Positions 28,234 to 39,267 of a DNA stretch of 64,000 bases are shown here, one piece after another. Origin of the DNA: [Haemophilus] ducreyi (GTDB lineage: Bacteria > Pseudomonadota > Gammaproteobacteria > Enterobacterales > Pasteurellaceae); the NCBI RefSeq assembly GCF_900109315.1, contig NZ_FOJC01000007.1, forward strand, positions 1 to 64,000, given 5' to 3'. Numbering within the stretch: the stretch's first letter is position 1; each line of letters opens with the position of its first letter. The notes beneath the pieces were generated by a model. It did no database searches. It worked only from the letters and a program-made list of their open reading frames with translations, and was not told where the DNA came from. The position numbers and the translations under genes were made by a program.

Positions 28234-30591
28234 TTAACCATTCTTTTTAATTCGTGAAGCTTTTTTTGAATATTTTGTATTTGCTTTTCTTTTTTTTGTT
28301 CGTTTTTCGTTATTGTTCGTTGCGGTCAATGTGTTAAGTTCTTTAAACCTTGGTGGATGAGTAGCCTTTTTCGCTTTTTGTTTCGCGGTTTTACCTACAG
28401 CAATGCCTTTGCGTAAGTTATTCAGTAAAGCAAAATCAATCTTTTTATCCGCTAGATTAACGTTGATAACTTTAACGTTAACTGGGTCGCCTAAACGATA
28501 AATTAGCCCGCTTTCACTGACGAGTCGTTGGCGATCTGCATCATAATGGTAGTAGTCATTATCTAGTGTAGAAATATGAACTAAGCCATCAATCAGTAAA
28601 TCATTGAGCTTGACGAATAAACCAAAGCCAGTAACGCTTGAAATAACGCCTTTAAATTCTTTGCCGAGATGATCTTGCATAAATTCACATTTCAGCCAAT
28701 CAGCAACTTCACTAGCGGCTTCATCAGCTCGCCGTTCAGTAATAGAACATTGATCGCCAAATTGATCAATATCATCTAGTTTATAGTGATAGCCACCACC
28801 ATTGGTGTAATTGCGTGTGTTGCCTTTTTCTTTTTCAATTAAATATTTAATTGAACGATGTAATAGAAGATCTGGGTAACGACGAATAGGAGAGGTGAAA
28901 TGAGCATATTCACTCAAGGCTAAACCAAAATGACCAATATTATCGGCAGCATAAACGGCCTGTTTTAATGAACGTAATAGCATTGTTTGAATCAGTTCCC
29001 GATCAGGTCGTTCGCTTAGCATGGCTAGTAATTCAGCATAATCTTTGGGGGTGGGATCACGCCCTACATTCCATACTAAGCCACGCTCACGAATGAAGGA
29101 TTTAAAGCTAGTGAGCTTTTCTTCACTTGGTTTATCGTGAATACGGAATAACGCAGGTTCATTTGCTTGTGTTACAAAGCGTGCAGCGGAGATGTTGGCT
29201 AAAATCATACATTCTTCAATGATTTTATGTGCATCATTACGGATCAGTGGTTCAATTCGTTCAATTCTGCCTTGTGGATTAAAGATAAACGGATTTTCGA
29301 TGGTTTCAAATTCAATGGCACCACGTTTTTGGCGTGCTTTAGTTAGGCTTTTGAACATATTATTCAATTCTACTAAATGCGGTACTAATGAAGCATAACG
29401 GCTGTGTAGTGTTTGATCGCCATTTAATATTTTCCAAACTTTGTTATAAGTTAAACGGGCGTGTGAATTCATCACGGCTTCATAAAATTGATAACTGGTT
29501 AATTCACCACACTGGCAAACGGTCATTTCTGCTACTAAACAGAGGCGGTCAACTTGTGGGTTAAGCGAACATAAACCATTTGATAATACTTCAGGTAGCA
29601 TTGGAATCACCCGGTTAGGAAAATAAACGGAGTTACCACGCTTAGCGGCATCTAAATCTAATGCTGTTTTAGGGCGAACATAATAGCTTACATCAGCGAT
29701 AGCTACCCATAAACGCCATTGATCGCCTTCTTTTCTTGCGAATACGGCATCGTCAAAATCGCAGGCACTTTCACCATCAATGGTGACTAAGGGTAAGTGG
29801 CGTAAGTCTATTCGGTCTTGTTTGGCGACTTCAGGAACCTGATCATTATATTGCCGAATTTGTTTTTTGACGTCGTCACTCCAATGATGTGGAATATCGT
29901 GATTACGTAAGGCGATTTCGATTTCCATACCCGGCGCGAGATTTTCACCTAATATTTCGGTAATAAAGCCAATAGGACGGCTTAAACTGGCTTTACGCTC
30001 TTGTAATTCAACCACTACAATTTGCCCCATTCTTGCCCCCATACAATGTTCGGCTGGAATGAGAATATCGCGGGTAATACGGCTATCATCGGGCATAACG
30101 AAAGCGATACCGCTTTCTATGAAAAAGCGGCCGACAATTTGTTTTTTACCGGCTTCAAGCACGCGAACTATACGCACTTCACGGCGGCCATGGCGATCTG
30201 TACCATTGGGTTGTGCTAACACAAAGTCACCGTGCATAATCTGATTCATTTGATTATTGGGGATAAACCAATCTTTTTCATTGCCGTCAACTTGTAAAAA
30301 GCCATAGCCGTTACGATGGCCCATTACGGTGCCTTTGATTAAATCCATTTTTTCAGGCAATGCGTAAGATTTCCGTTTAGTGAAAATCAGTTGCCCATCA
30401 TTTTCCATTGCATGTAAACGACGGCGGACTGCTTCACTGCGTTCTTCATCATTGATATTAAACGTAGCTAATAATGCTTCACAGCTCATTGGGGCATCAA
30501 AATGGCGGATAGTTTGTAAAATAAATTCACGAGAAGGGATAGGGTTGGCGTATTTTTCGCGTTCTTGTTGATAATTTGGATCAGTGATCAT
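28234..30591 (-). CDS. rnr: Ribonuclease R
   Basis: Processive 3'-5' exoribonuclease that degrades structured RNA. The 785 residues begin with a winged-helix-like region, then cold-shock domains ([21 protein letters not shown], about 90-110). The RNB catalytic domain follows, with the aspartate motif [15 protein letters not shown] and the [21 protein letters not shown] signature. An S1 domain ([19 protein letters not shown]) precedes the basic C-terminal tail ([18 protein letters not shown]). Length is close to E. coli RNase R (813). No rlmB follows. Confidence 0.96.
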   Translation of the reverse strand: MITDPNYQQEREKYANPIPSREFILQTIRHFDAPMSCEALLATFNINDEERSEAVRRRLHAMENDGQLIFTKRKSYALPEKMDLIKGTVMGHRNGYGFLQVDGNEKDWFIPNNQMNQIMHGDFVLAQPNGTDRHGRREVRIVRVLEAGKKQIVGRFFIESGIAFVMPDDSRITRDILIPAEHCMGARMGQIVVVELQERKASLSRPIGFITEILGENLAPGMEIEIALRNHDIPHHWSDDVKKQIRQYNDQVPEVAKQDRIDLRHLPLVTIDGESACDFDDAVFARKEGDQWRLWVAIADVSYYVRPKTALDLDAAKRGNSVYFPNRVIPMLPEVLSNGLCSLNPQVDRLCLVAEMTVCQCGELTSYQFYEAVMNSHARLTYNKVWKILNGDQTLHSRYASLVPHLVELNNMFKSLTKARQKRGAIEFETIENPFIFNPQGRIERIEPLIRNDAHKIIEECMILANISAARFVTQANEPALFRIHDKPSEEKLTSFKSFIRERGLVWNVGRDPTPKDYAELLAMLSERPDRELIQTMLLRSLKQAVYAADNIGHFGLALSEYAHFTSPIRRYPDLLLHRSIKYLIEKEKGNTRNYTNGGGYHYKLDDIDQFGDQCSITERRADEAASEVADWLKCEFMQDHLGKEFKGVISSVTGFGLFVKLNDLLIDGLVHISTLDNDYYHYDADRQRLVSESGLIYRLGDPVNVKVINVNLADKKIDFALLNNLRKGIAVGKTAKQKAKKATHPPRFKELNTLTATNNNEKRTKKRKANTKYSKKASRIKKNG

Positions 30592-30652
30592 TTTTTTCTC
30601 ATCATATTAAGCGGTCTAATTTGCTCAAAAAAGCTAAAGTAGACTGCTTGTT

Positions 30653-31168
30653 TTAGTTTAAATTTGCTAGCCAAAGGCGACTTTTTAAGCCCCAATAGCT
30701 AGTTAGTCCTGTTGTATATTCAACGATTTTGCCGTCTTTTATAAAGATAATCGTAGGTGTAGCTTGAATTGTCCAATTTTTTGCGATGTTACCATCAGGA
30801 TCATTGATGGTAGGAAAAGTATATTTTTGTTGGGTTAAGTAGTTAGAGATATCTTTCTCATCGCCTGATTTAAGAGCAATGGTTAAGATGGGAATATTTT
30901 CATTCGCTAATTGTTGAACTGCAGCGGAAGTGAATTGACAGTAGCGACACCAAGTCCCCCAAAAATAAAGTAGCATGGGTTGTTGGTGGCTTAATTGTAC
31001 AATAATGCGCGGGTGTTGATCAAGATCGTATAGTACCTGTTGGGCAAACTGATGTGGTTCAGTCGGTTTACGATACCAATCAATTATGACGCTTAGTATA
31101 ATAAAGATCAGGCCATAGCTTAAAATATTTTTGATAAAGCGGGTCAATAAAACGGATTTTTTTGCCAT
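30653..31168 (-). CDS. Thioredoxin-like membrane-anchored protein (TlpA/ScsD type)
   Basis: The 171 residues (ATG 31168) begin with a signal anchor (about 10-30) and carry a thioredoxin fold with the redox motif WCRYC inside MLLYFWGTWCRYCQFTSAAV, plus the cis-proline segment QATPTIIFIKDGK. The fold faces the periplasm, where such proteins reduce or rearrange disulfides; substrate unknown. The gene starts one base after the fabR stop, so it is the third gene of an oxyR-fabR-tlpA-like unit. ScsD/DsbE-like is the closest description. Confidence 0.8.
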   Translation of the reverse strand: MAKKSVLLTRFIKNILSYGLIFIILSVIIDWYRKPTEPHQFAQQVLYDLDQHPRIIVQLSHQQPMLLYFWGTWCRYCQFTSAAVQQLANENIPILTIALKSGDEKDISNYLTQQKYTFPTINDPDGNIAKNWTIQATPTIIFIKDGKIVEYTTGLTSYWGLKSRLWLANLN

Positions 31169-31169
31169 T

Positions 31170-31796
31170 CTAATTTCTTTTATGACTGTAAGTGTAAGAT
31201 GCGGCACCTCTGGCTAGCATTCTTAATTGCATAATAACCCGCTTTTTCAGTTTTTCACGTTCTTGTGTGTTCATATCTAATGCATAAGCACCTGCAGTGA
31301 ATACGATGGTGACAAGCCCTTCTGCTTGAATATAGGCAATTTCACGACAACTGTGTGGATCTTTAGTCATAATATAATCCGTTAATTCTGCAATGAAATG
31401 TTGAATTTCACGCGATGCCACTGTACGGAAAGCCTGTGATGTGCCTGAGCTTTCACGTAATAATAAACGAAACACATTTGGACGGTCAGCAATCAACTCA
31501 AAAAATGTTTCGGTAGAAACCGCTACTATGCTGCCGCCAAAAGCAATTCGTTTGCGCGCTTGGCGCATCAGTTGCCTCAGTAATAAACCAGATTCATCGA
31601 CCATCGCTAAGCCGAGTTCGTCCATATCTTTAAAATGGCGGTAAAATGAAGTGGCGGCAATACCAGCTTCACGTGCGACTTCTCTTAAACTTAGATTAGA
31701 AAAGCTTTTTTCCGCACTTAACTGATTAAATGCCGCATCGACTAATGCACGGCGTGTTTTTTCTTTTTGCAAGGCTCTAACGCCAAGATTACTCAT
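31170..31796 (-). CDS. fabR: Unsaturated fatty acid biosynthesis repressor FabR
   Basis: TetR-family repressor of fabA/fabB that senses unsaturated acyl chains. The 208 residues have an N-terminal helix-turn-helix ([30 protein letters not shown], about residues 38-67) typical of FabR. The ligand domain has [20 protein letters not shown]. The start overlaps the oxyR stop by 8 bp, and the same oxyR-fabR (yijC) adjacency occurs in E. coli. fabD and fabG, other fatty acid genes, are 7 kb away. Confidence 0.92.
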   Translation of the reverse strand: MSNLGVRALQKEKTRRALVDAAFNQLSAEKSFSNLSLREVAREAGIAATSFYRHFKDMDELGLAMVDESGLLLRQLMRQARKRIAFGGSIVAVSTETFFELIADRPNVFRLLLRESSGTSQAFRTVASREIQHFIAELTDYIMTKDPHSCREIAYIQAEGLVTIVFTAGAYALDMNTQEREKLKKRVIMQLRMLARGAASYTYSHKRN

Positions 31797-32682
31797 TTTT
31801 ACCTTCTTTTGTCATAATATAGGCAACTTCTTTGGCTAAACGTTCATAGCGAATACGTAAGGGGGAGCCAGGACGATATATTAAACCGATAGCTCGGTAA
31901 GGTTGTGGATTCTCAAAGGTTAGATAATGAATGTTAGCATTTTGTTTAGCCGCAAGTTCAGGAACTAAGGACATTCCGGCATTGGTTGCGACCATATTAC
32001 GTAAGGTTTCTAAATTGGTGGCTTTAAAATGCGTACTTTCCTTGGCATCAACTGATAGGCAATAATCTAATGTTTGGGTACGTAAACAGTGGCCATCATC
32101 TAGAAAAAGTAATTCTTTATCTTTCAATGCATTAATTGTTAAACTTGACTGTTTAGCCCACTCGTGTTGTTTAGGTACTGCAAGTAGCATTTCTTCATTA
32201 AAGATAGGAATTTCAATAAAAGGTTCACTTTCTTTGACTAACGCTAAGATACCACAATCTAATTGACCTGCTTCAAGTTGATCAATCAATTGTGACGTCT
32301 GAAGCTCGTAAATATAGAGATCTAATTCTGGGAAAGCAGATTTTAGTGCGGGTAATGCAAAGGGCAATAAATATGGGCCTAGTGTTGGTATGATACCGAC
32401 GTGCAATGGGCCAGACATTTCTTTGCCTTGATTGCTTGCCATTTCTTTGAGTATTTTCACTTCACGTAATACCGCTTTGGCCTGTTCAACAAGCGTTAAA
32501 CCTGCTTGGGTAAATAATACTTTTCGACTGGTTCGTTCAAGCAATATTGTGCCTAACTCGTTTTCTAGTTTGCGAATTCGGTCGCTTAATGTAGGTTGGC
32601 TCACATTACAGGCGTCTGCGGCACGTCGGAAATGTTTATAGTCAGCTAAAGCAATTAAATATTCTAGATCTCTGATATTCAC
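31789..32682 (-). CDS. oxyR: Hydrogen peroxide sensor-regulator OxyR
   Basis: LysR-type activator that forms an intramolecular disulfide with H2O2. The 297 residues have an N-terminal winged helix ([21 protein letters not shown]). The two redox cysteines lie near residues 199 and 208, in [16 protein letters not shown]. It is divergent from a peroxiredoxin-glutaredoxin gene, the classic OxyR target in Haemophilus, with a candidate OxyR site between. It overlaps fabR by 8 bp. Confidence 0.97.
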   Translation of the reverse strand: MNIRDLEYLIALADYKHFRRAADACNVSQPTLSDRIRKLENELGTILLERTSRKVLFTQAGLTLVEQAKAVLREVKILKEMASNQGKEMSGPLHVGIIPTLGPYLLPFALPALKSAFPELDLYIYELQTSQLIDQLEAGQLDCGILALVKESEPFIEIPIFNEEMLLAVPKQHEWAKQSSLTINALKDKELLFLDDGHCLRTQTLDYCLSVDAKESTHFKATNLETLRNMVATNAGMSLVPELAAKQNANIHYLTFENPQPYRAIGLIYRPGSPLRIRYERLAKEVAYIMTKEGKNE

Positions 32683-32712
32683 GGGTTCCCCTAAAAGTAG
32701 ATTGAAGAATGA

Positions 32713-32736
32713 CTATTTCCCCTATCGATTAAATAG
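32713..32736. promoter_or_regulatory. Candidate OxyR binding site
   Basis: CTAT (32722-32725), 7 bases, ATAG (32733-32736), with another CTAT at 32713. This gives the correct half-element and spacing of the OxyR consensus (ATAG-n7-CTAT-n7-ATAG-n7-CTAT) in the centre, but not all four elements. It lies between divergent oxyR and the peroxiredoxin gene. A TACAAT -10 for the latter is at 32761-32766, with no good -35, as expected for an activated promoter. Confidence 0.45.
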
Positions 32737-32809
32737 GCTGAATTATGGCATAATTAGGTGTACAATAGATAGAATTTTTAATTAAAACATTACTAAACAG
32801 GAGAATTTT

Positions 32810-33544
32810 ATGTCGTTAAAAGATATGACTGGTCAAAAAGTTCCTAACGTGACATTTCATACACGTCAAGGCGATGCTTGGGTAGATGTTACTACTTCTG
32901 AGTTGTTTGATAACAAAACCGTAGTTGTTTTTTCTCTGCCTGGTGCATTCACGCCAACTTGCTCATCAACTCATTTACCGCGTTATAACGAATTGGCTTG
33001 CGAGTTTAAAGCTGTGGGTGTTGATAGTATTCTCTGTGTTTCTGTTAATGATACCTTTGTAATGAACGCTTGGAAAGCCGACCAAGAGTCAGAAAATGTA
33101 ATGGTTATACCAGATGGTAACGGTGAGTTTACTGAAGGTATGGGAATGTTAGTGGGTAAAGAAGATTTAGGCTTTGGCAAACGTTCATGGCGTTATTCTA
33201 TGCTAGTGAAAAACGGCGTAGTTGAAAAAATGTTTGTTGAACCACAAGAGCCCGGTGATCCATTCAAAGTATCTGATGCAGATACGATGATGAAATATTT
33301 AGTCGCGGGTTGGCAAGCAAAAGAATCTGTTTCAATCATTACTAAACCAGGTTGCCCATTCTGTGCTAAAGCAAAAGAAACCTTAAAAGCGAAAGGTTAT
33401 GCTTTTGAAGAAATCGTATTAGGTCGTGATGCATCAACTATTTCTGTTCGTGCTATTACAGGTAAAACCGCTGTACCACAAGTATTCATCGGCGGTAAAC
33501 ATATCGGTGGTAGTGATGAATTAACAGCGTATTTTGCAAAATAA
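32810..33544 (+). CDS. Peroxiredoxin-glutaredoxin fusion protein (hybrid Prx5/PGdx)
   Basis: Reduces hydroperoxides using glutathione through its own glutaredoxin domain. The 244 residues join a Prx5-type peroxiredoxin (about 1-165), with peroxidatic Cys51 in [16 protein letters not shown], to a C-terminal glutaredoxin with CPFC (Cys182/Cys185) in [12 protein letters not shown] and a [15 protein letters not shown] segment. This natural fusion is characteristic of Haemophilus and relatives. AGGAGA lies upstream of the ATG. Divergent from oxyR, which very probably controls it. Confidence 0.95.
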   Translation: MSLKDMTGQKVPNVTFHTRQGDAWVDVTTSELFDNKTVVVFSLPGAFTPTCSSTHLPRYNELACEFKAVGVDSILCVSVNDTFVMNAWKADQESENVMVIPDGNGEFTEGMGMLVGKEDLGFGKRSWRYSMLVKNGVVEKMFVEPQEPGDPFKVSDADTMMKYLVAGWQAKESVSIITKPGCPFCAKAKETLKAKGYAFEEIVLGRDASTISVRAITGKTAVPQVFIGGKHIGGSDELTAYFAK

Positions 33545-33570
33545 TAGTTGAAAATTAGCGCTTACACAGA

Positions 33571-33597
33571 AGCCAGTTCATTGAACTGGCTTTTTTT
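33571..33597 (+). terminator. Rho-independent terminator of the peroxiredoxin gene
   Basis: AGCCAGTTCA/TGAACTGGCT foldback followed by six T. Confidence 0.88.
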
Positions 33598-33604
33598 GTT
33601 TGAA

Positions 33605-33640
33605 AAGCGGTGGTAAAGGAAGGATACTTTACCACCGCTT
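33605..33640. terminator. AAGCGGT-type dyad after fbp
   Basis: Perfect 14-bp stem, AAGCGGTGGTAAAG (33605-33618) and CTTTACCACCGCTT (33627-33640), with an 8-base loop. It lies 14 bases past the fbp stop on the minus strand and may also back up the adjacent plus-strand terminator. Confidence 0.65.
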
Positions 33641-33653
33641 GATTTATGGACGA

Positions 33654-34658
33654 CTATTCAGTGAAAGTTTGCATAAAGGTGTTAGCTTGTTTGACCATTG
33701 TCTTAGAACCAATAAAGAACGGTACACGTTGGTGTAATTCGGTTGGTTTGATATCTAAAATCGGTTGGAAACCATCGGTTGCCATACCGTCAGCTTGTTC
33801 AGCTAAAAATGCCATTGGATTGCCTTCATACAGTAGCCGTAATTTGCCTTGTGGATAAACCGTTGAGGTTGGGTAAATATAAATACCGCCTTTGAGTAAA
33901 TTACGGTGAAAATCAGAAACTAGTGAGCCGATATAACGAGATGAATAAGGCCGTTTGCTTGCTTCATCATTTTCTTGGCAATATTTGATAAATTTTTTCA
34001 CACCCAGAGGGAATGTGACGTATTGCCCCTCATTGATTGAATAATATTTACCTTCAGCGGGCATTTTCATATCTGGATGAGAAAGAATAAATAAGCCAAG
34101 CGATGGATCGTAAGTAAAGCCGTTTACACCATTGCCTGTCGTGTAAACCAACATTGTTGATGAACCATAAGTCACATAACCCGCTGCAACTTGTTTACTC
34201 CCTTCTTGTAAAAAATCTTCAATTGTTACGGGAGAGCCGATCGGCGAGACACGTTTATAAATAGAAAAAATAGTGCCGACCGAAACATTTACATCAATGT
34301 CGGAAGAGCCATCTAGCGGATCTGTCATTAAGATATATTTGGCATTTCTATTTCGTTCGCTATCAAAAGCAATAAAATTATCATCTTCTTCTGAAGCAAA
34401 GCCTGCTACATCTTCACGAGCAAGTAAGGCTTTTTTCATGGTTTCATTGGCAAAAATATCTAGCTTCATTTGTGTTTCACCTTGTACATTCTCTGAACCG
34501 GCAAAACCAAGAATATCTTGGCTTAGGCCAGCACGATTAATTTCGCGGTGAATGATTTTGGCGGCTAAACGGATAGAGGCCAAAATGCCACTTAATTCTC
34601 CTTTTGCTTCAGGATATTCGGCTTGTTTTTCAATGATAAATTCGCCAAGCGTTTTCAT
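33654..34658 (-). CDS. fbp: Fructose-1,6-bisphosphatase class 1
   Basis: Hydrolyses fructose-1,6-bisphosphate in gluconeogenesis. The 334 residues have the metal-binding motif [20 protein letters not shown] (about 117-136), the substrate segment [22 protein letters not shown] with its catalytic-site lysine, and the usual N-terminal LGEFIIEKQ. Length equals E. coli Fbp (332). It is divergent from mpl, as in E. coli. Confidence 0.97.
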   Translation of the reverse strand: MKTLGEFIIEKQAEYPEAKGELSGILASIRLAAKIIHREINRAGLSQDILGFAGSENVQGETQMKLDIFANETMKKALLAREDVAGFASEEDDNFIAFDSERNRNAKYILMTDPLDGSSDIDVNVSVGTIFSIYKRVSPIGSPVTIEDFLQEGSKQVAAGYVTYGSSTMLVYTTGNGVNGFTYDPSLGLFILSHPDMKMPAEGKYYSINEGQYVTFPLGVKKFIKYCQENDEASKRPYSSRYIGSLVSDFHRNLLKGGIYIYPTSTVYPQGKLRLLYEGNPMAFLAEQADGMATDGFQPILDIKPTELHQRVPFFIGSKTMVKQANTFMQTFTE

Positions 34659-34781
34659 AATTTCTCCTTATGGTATGCTAAAATAGCTAACTTTATTATA
34701 GAAAGAAATTATTGACAACCTTAACCGACTCAAACAATTTTGTAACATTGATCACAATGTTTTTACATTAAAGGTGGATTT

Positions 34782-36161
34782 ATGAGGCAAAAACATATTC
34801 ATATTCTTGGCATTTGCGGAACCTTTATGGGAGGCGTCGCGATGATTGCGCGCCAGCTAGGTTATAAAGTAACCGGTTCAGATACCAATGTTTATCCGCC
34901 GATGAGTACTTTTTTAGATAAGCAGGGAATTGAGATCATTCCAAATTACGATGTCAGTCAACTACAACCGGAGCCTGATATGGTGGTGATTGGCAATGCG
35001 ATTAGTCGAGGTAATCCTTGCGTAGAATATGTGTTGGAACATCAATTACATTACACCTCAGGGCCACAATGGTTACACGATCATTTATTGAAAGATTGCT
35101 GGGTATTGGCGGTGGCGGGTACGCATGGCAAGACGTCTACCACTGGAATGTTGGCGTGGATTTTAGATCAAAATGGCATAGATACAGGCTTTTTAATTGG
35201 TGGTGTAGCGGGTAATTTTGGGATTTCAGCGCGGATTGGCTCAACTAAATTTTTTGTAATCGAAGCAGATGAATATGATTCAGCCTTTTTTGATAAGCGG
35301 TCGAAATTTGTTCATTATTCGCCTAGAACATTAGTTATTAATAATTTGGAATTTGATCACGCAGATATTTTTGTAGATTTAGCGGCGATTCAACGTCAGT
35401 TCCATCATTTAGTGCGGACTATTCCACAATCTGGGTGTATTTTGTCTTCAATTACGGATCAGAATACGCAAGCTGTATTAAAGATGGGAAATTACAGCGA
35501 ATTACAATTTAGCGGGCAAGATCAAACTTGGTTTGCTCAGCCTTTAGTGGCGGATTGTTCAGCATTTGAGGTGCATTATCAAGGTAATAAAGCAGGGCAA
35601 GTGCAATGGAATGTTATTGGTGCACATAATATGCACAATGCTTTGATGGCGATTGCAGCTGCCCATCATAGTGGTGTTTCCATTACAGGTGCTTGTCAGG
35701 CGTTGGCGTCTTTTGTGAATGTTCAACGTCGTTTAGAAGTAAAAGGCGTGGTTAATAATATCACTGTATATGATGATTTTGCCCATCACCCAACGGCGAT
35801 TGCGGCAACTATTAATGCATTGCGTGCTAAAGTAGGGCAACAGCGGATTTTGGCGGTGTTAGAGCCTCGTTCAAATACGATGAAAATGGGGGTACATAAA
35901 CATGAATTGGCAACTAGCTTACAAGATGTGGATTCAGTTTTTATTTATCAACCGCCCACAATTGAATGGCAGGTTTCTGAAGTGCTTGCTAATTTAGCGC
36001 AACCTGCAATATCGGCTGATGATGTTGATGAATTAGTGATGCGCATTGTGCAACAGGCGAAGCCTAATGATCATATTTTAATTATGAGTAATGGTGCTTT
36101 TGGCGGTATTCATCAGAAATTACTGATCGCATTAGCTAATGCATGCCTATTTAGCCCATAA
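34782..36161 (+). CDS. mpl: UDP-N-acetylmuramate:L-alanyl-gamma-D-glutamyl-meso-diaminopimelate ligase
   Basis: Attaches recycled murein tripeptide to UDP-MurNAc, saving peptidoglycan. The 459 residues are Mur-ligase like: an N-terminal Rossmann-like domain (HILGICGTFMGGVA) and the ATP-binding P-loop VAGTHGKTSTTGMLAW (about 110-125). Further segments are VIEADEYDSAFFDKRSKF and the YDDFAHHPTAIAATINALR signature of Mpl/MurC. Mpl rather than MurC by the FMGG start and the DSAFFDKRSKF block, and by its location next to fbp. Confidence 0.96.
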   Translation: MRQKHIHILGICGTFMGGVAMIARQLGYKVTGSDTNVYPPMSTFLDKQGIEIIPNYDVSQLQPEPDMVVIGNAISRGNPCVEYVLEHQLHYTSGPQWLHDHLLKDCWVLAVAGTHGKTSTTGMLAWILDQNGIDTGFLIGGVAGNFGISARIGSTKFFVIEADEYDSAFFDKRSKFVHYSPRTLVINNLEFDHADIFVDLAAIQRQFHHLVRTIPQSGCILSSITDQNTQAVLKMGNYSELQFSGQDQTWFAQPLVADCSAFEVHYQGNKAGQVQWNVIGAHNMHNALMAIAAAHHSGVSITGACQALASFVNVQRRLEVKGVVNNITVYDDFAHHPTAIAATINALRAKVGQQRILAVLEPRSNTMKMGVHKHELATSLQDVDSVFIYQPPTIEWQVSEVLANLAQPAISADDVDELVMRIVQQAKPNDHILIMSNGAFGGIHQKLLIALANACLFSP

Positions 36162-36374
36162 ACCCTAGAATTTACACCGCATAAAATGCCTCTAACATAA
36201 AAATAATGGGTACCAATGAATAAACAAAGGCTAGCTTTACTAAGTTAAGCGGTCGTTTTTTGATTTTTTTGTAAAAAAATGCGAGGAATAGTCCGCTTTG
36301 TTAGATTATTTTTTGAAGCAGGCTAAATTTAAGGTAAAATCGACAATTATTTTTATATTGCATTGAGAAATATC

Positions 36375-37358
36375 ATGACAGCGCAATTAACACTTGAACA
36401 GATCCAAGCTCTTGCACAGCAAGATATGCAAGCCGTTGATCAAGAGATTCTTGCTCAGCTGAATTCTGAAGTGCCACTCATTAATCAATTAGGCCATTAC
36501 ATTATTAGTGGCGGTGGCAAACGTATTCGTCCATTGATTGCCGTATTAGCAGCCAATGCCTTATGTTACACAGGGCGTAAGCATTTGACTTGTGCCGCCT
36601 TTATTGAATTTGTACATACTGCCACTTTATTACACGACGATGTTGTTGATGAATCGGCTTTACGGCGTGGACGTGAAACGGCGAATGCAATTTTTGGGAA
36701 TGCAGCAAGTGTTTTAGTTGGCGATTTTATTTATACACGCTCATTTCAAATGATGACGTCGGTTGATTCACTGGAAGTATTAAAAGTGATGTCAGCAGCC
36801 ACCAATGCATTAGCTGAAGGTGAAGTGCAACAATTAATGAATATTAATGACCCGCATACTACCGAAGCAAATTATATGCGAGTCATTTATAATAAAACTG
36901 CCCGCTTATTTGAAGCTGCTACACAATGTGTAGCGATAGTTGCCGGTGCTAGCCAACAGATTGAACAGGCTTTAAAAGCCTATGGTTGCTATTTAGGCAC
37001 AGCTTTTCAATTAGTTGATGATATTTTAGATTATTCAGCAAAAGCAGAACAATTTGGGAAAAATGTAGGCGATGACTTTGTAGAAGGTAAACCAACTTTG
37101 CCATTATTGCATGCTTTGCAACACGCAAATGAAGCACAAGCAAGGATGATTCGCGAAGTGATTGAGCATGGTGGCGAACGTGCAAAAATTCCGATGGTGT
37201 TGGCGATTATGGCTGAGCATAAATCATTGGAATATGCAATGGCACGTGCTAAGCAAGAAGCACAAAAAGCGGTAGCAGCATTGGATATTTTAGCAGATAC
37301 CGAATATAAAAAAGCGTTGATTTCATTGGCATATTTGTCGGTGGATCGGCGTTATTAA
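36375..37358 (+). CDS. ispB: Octaprenyl diphosphate synthase
   Basis: Extends farnesyl diphosphate to the C40 chain used for ubiquinone and menaquinone side chains. The ATG at 36375 gives 327 residues (E. coli 323). The two aspartate-rich Mg2+ motifs are present: LLHDDVVDESALRRG (about 82-96) and QLVDDILDYSA. GGGKRIRPLIAVLAA is the usual start of the fold. Its product feeds MenA and the Ubi pathway, whose later genes are in the window. In E. coli it adjoins rplU-rpmA; that is not so here. Confidence 0.94.
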   Translation: MTAQLTLEQIQALAQQDMQAVDQEILAQLNSEVPLINQLGHYIISGGGKRIRPLIAVLAANALCYTGRKHLTCAAFIEFVHTATLLHDDVVDESALRRGRETANAIFGNAASVLVGDFIYTRSFQMMTSVDSLEVLKVMSAATNALAEGEVQQLMNINDPHTTEANYMRVIYNKTARLFEAATQCVAIVAGASQQIEQALKAYGCYLGTAFQLVDDILDYSAKAEQFGKNVGDDFVEGKPTLPLLHALQHANEAQARMIREVIEHGGERAKIPMVLAIMAEHKSLEYAMARAKQEAQKAVAALDILADTEYKKALISLAYLSVDRRY

Positions 37359-37394
37359 GTTACCTAAGCGGTTATTTTATATAGAATTTTTAAA

Positions 37395-38144
37395 ATGATA
37401 GAACAACAAAATCAACAGCCATTGGCGCATCAGCAAGCATTGCAACAAAAGAAAAAATTGACACGTAAAGGCAAAGATCCGAATGCACCTTTTGTGCGAG
37501 AAAAATTAGCTTTGCCAGATGGGCATAATAAATTATTACTTCATTCTTGCTGTGCACCTTGTTCAGGCGAAGTCATGGAGGCTATTTTAGCTTCCGGGAT
37601 TGAATTTACTATTTATTTCTACAATCCTAATATCCACCCAATGAAAGAGTATTTAATTCGTAAAGAAGAAAATATTCGATTTGCTGAAAAACATGGTCTT
37701 CCATTTGTTGATGTAGATGATGATTATGAAAATGATCGGAAAACATGGTTTAAAAAAGCGGAAGGTATGGAGTGGGAGCCTGAGCGAGGAGTACGTTGCA
37801 CAATGTGTTTTGATATGCGGTTTGAGAAAACTGCTAAGTATGCTCATGAACATGGTTTTCCAGTGTTCACGTCCTGTTTAGGTATTTCACGTTGGAAAGA
37901 TATGCAACAAATCAATGGCTGTGGTCATCGTGCGGCAGAAGCTTATCAAGACGTTATTTATTGGGATTATAATTGGCGTAAAAATGGCGGTTCGCAACGC
38001 ATGATTGAAATTAGCAAACGCGAACGCTTTTATCAGCAAGAATATTGTGGCTGTATTTATTCATTACGTGATTCAAATAAATGGCGTTTAGAAACGGGGC
38101 GGCCAAGAATTGAGATTGGTAAATTATATTATTCGGCAGATTAA
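37395..38144 (+). CDS. queH: Epoxyqueuosine reductase QueH
   Basis: Performs the last step of queuosine synthesis in tRNA, as an alternative to QueG. The 249 residues belong to the DUF208 family, with cysteine pairs in [16 protein letters not shown] (about 51-66), [14 protein letters not shown] (about 134-147) and YCGCIYS near the end, which bind the Fe-S cluster and metal. [12 protein letters not shown] is typical. It follows ispB after 36 bp and may be cotranscribed. Confidence 0.92.
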   Translation: MIEQQNQQPLAHQQALQQKKKLTRKGKDPNAPFVREKLALPDGHNKLLLHSCCAPCSGEVMEAILASGIEFTIYFYNPNIHPMKEYLIRKEENIRFAEKHGLPFVDVDDDYENDRKTWFKKAEGMEWEPERGVRCTMCFDMRFEKTAKYAHEHGFPVFTSCLGISRWKDMQQINGCGHRAAEAYQDVIYWDYNWRKNGGSQRMIEISKRERFYQQEYCGCIYSLRDSNKWRLETGRPRIEIGKLYYSAD

Positions 38145-38277
38145 TCTTTGATCGTTAATAATAAAAAGGTTAGCTTGTCAGAGCAGTAAAAGCGGTCAGT
38201 TTTCGTAAAATAATTGAGCAGATAAACAAGCGCTACCATTCGTCTGAATATCTGTTTAGTACAAAGAGGAAAAAACA

Positions 38278-39213
38278 ATGTCAAATTTTGCAATGGTATT
38301 CCCAGGTCAAGGTTCACAAGCGGTTGGTATGTTAGCAGAACTTGCAACGGAATTTCCTATTGTTGAACAAGTATTTGCCGAAGCCAGTGAGGTTTTGGGC
38401 TATGATTTATGGGCGCTTGTTCAGCATGGTACAGCAGAAGAATTAAGTCAAACACAACGCACACAACCTGCATTATTAGCCGCATCAGTTGCAATTTATC
38501 GTGTTTGGCAACAAAAATACCCTGAGTTGAAACCCGCTATGATGGCTGGACATAGTTTAGGAGAGTATTCAGCTTTGGTGTGTGCTGGCGTATTGGATTT
38601 CCAAGACGCCATCAAATTAGTTGAATTACGTGGTAATGCTATGCAACAGGCAGTACCTGCAGGTAGCGGTGCTATGTATGCGATTATTGGTTTAGAGAAT
38701 AATTCGATTATTAATGCTTGCCAACAAGCACAGCTTGAATTGGGCGAAGTGGTTTCAGCGGTTAATTTTAATAGTCCAGGTCAAGTGGTTATCGCTGGGA
38801 GTAAAACTGCGGTAGAAAAAGCGGCTGAATTATGTAAAACAGCTGGTGCGAAACGGGCATTACCATTAGCAGTAAGTGTGCCTTCACATTGCTCACTCAT
38901 GAAGCCTGCCGCAGAAAAGCTAGCCGCTGCATTGCAAAATATTTCATTAAATCCACCGCTTATACCTGTTATTCATAATGTGAATGTCGCTGTTGAAACA
39001 GATGTAGATGCTATTCGCGAGCGATTGGTTGAACAGCTTTATAGTCCCGTTCGTTGGAGCGAAACTATTGAAAAAATGGCAGAACAAGGTATAGATACCC
39101 TCTTTGAAATGGGACCGAATAAAGTATTAACCGGTTTAGCTGGACGGATTGCTAAACAATTAACGGCAAAAGCAATCAATGATATTGCCTCATTAGCGGC
39201 TGTACAGGCTTAA
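38278..39213 (+). CDS. fabD: Malonyl-CoA:ACP transacylase
   Basis: Loads malonyl groups on acyl carrier protein for fatty acid synthesis. The 311 residues begin FAMVFPGQGSQAVGMLAEL and have the active-site GHSLGEYSALV (serine near 93), with the histidine in PSHCSLMKPAAEKL. It carries an uptake sequence at its 5' end. fabG follows after 54 bp. fabH is not upstream and acpP is not downstream, unlike E. coli. Confidence 0.97.
   Translation: MSNFAMVFPGQGSQAVGMLAELATEFPIVEQVFAEASEVLGYDLWALVQHGTAEELSQTQRTQPALLAASVAIYRVWQQKYPELKPAMMAGHSLGEYSALVCAGVLDFQDAIKLVELRGNAMQQAVPAGSGAMYAIIGLENNSIINACQQAQLELGEVVSAVNFNSPGQVVIAGSKTAVEKAAELCKTAGAKRALPLAVSVPSHCSLMKPAAEKLAAALQNISLNPPLIPVIHNVNVAVETDVDAIRERLVEQLYSPVRWSETIEKMAEQGIDTLFEMGPNKVLTGLAGRIAKQLTAKAINDIASLAAVQA
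38316..38324 (+). repeat. DNA uptake sequence, Apl type
   Basis: Exact ACAAGCGGT in fabD codons 13-16, overlapping the coding for SQAVG. Confidence 0.85.
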
Positions 39214-39267
39214 TCTATTAATCTTCTCTATATAGAGAAATTTATCGATAATGAAAAGGAATAAAAT

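Noticed and set aside
30609-30649. AAGCGGTCTA/TAGACTGCTT dyad as a terminator after the thioredoxin-like gene
   Set aside because: The mismatch is a G-U pair only on the plus strand, but the gene is on the minus strand, and no T-run follows.
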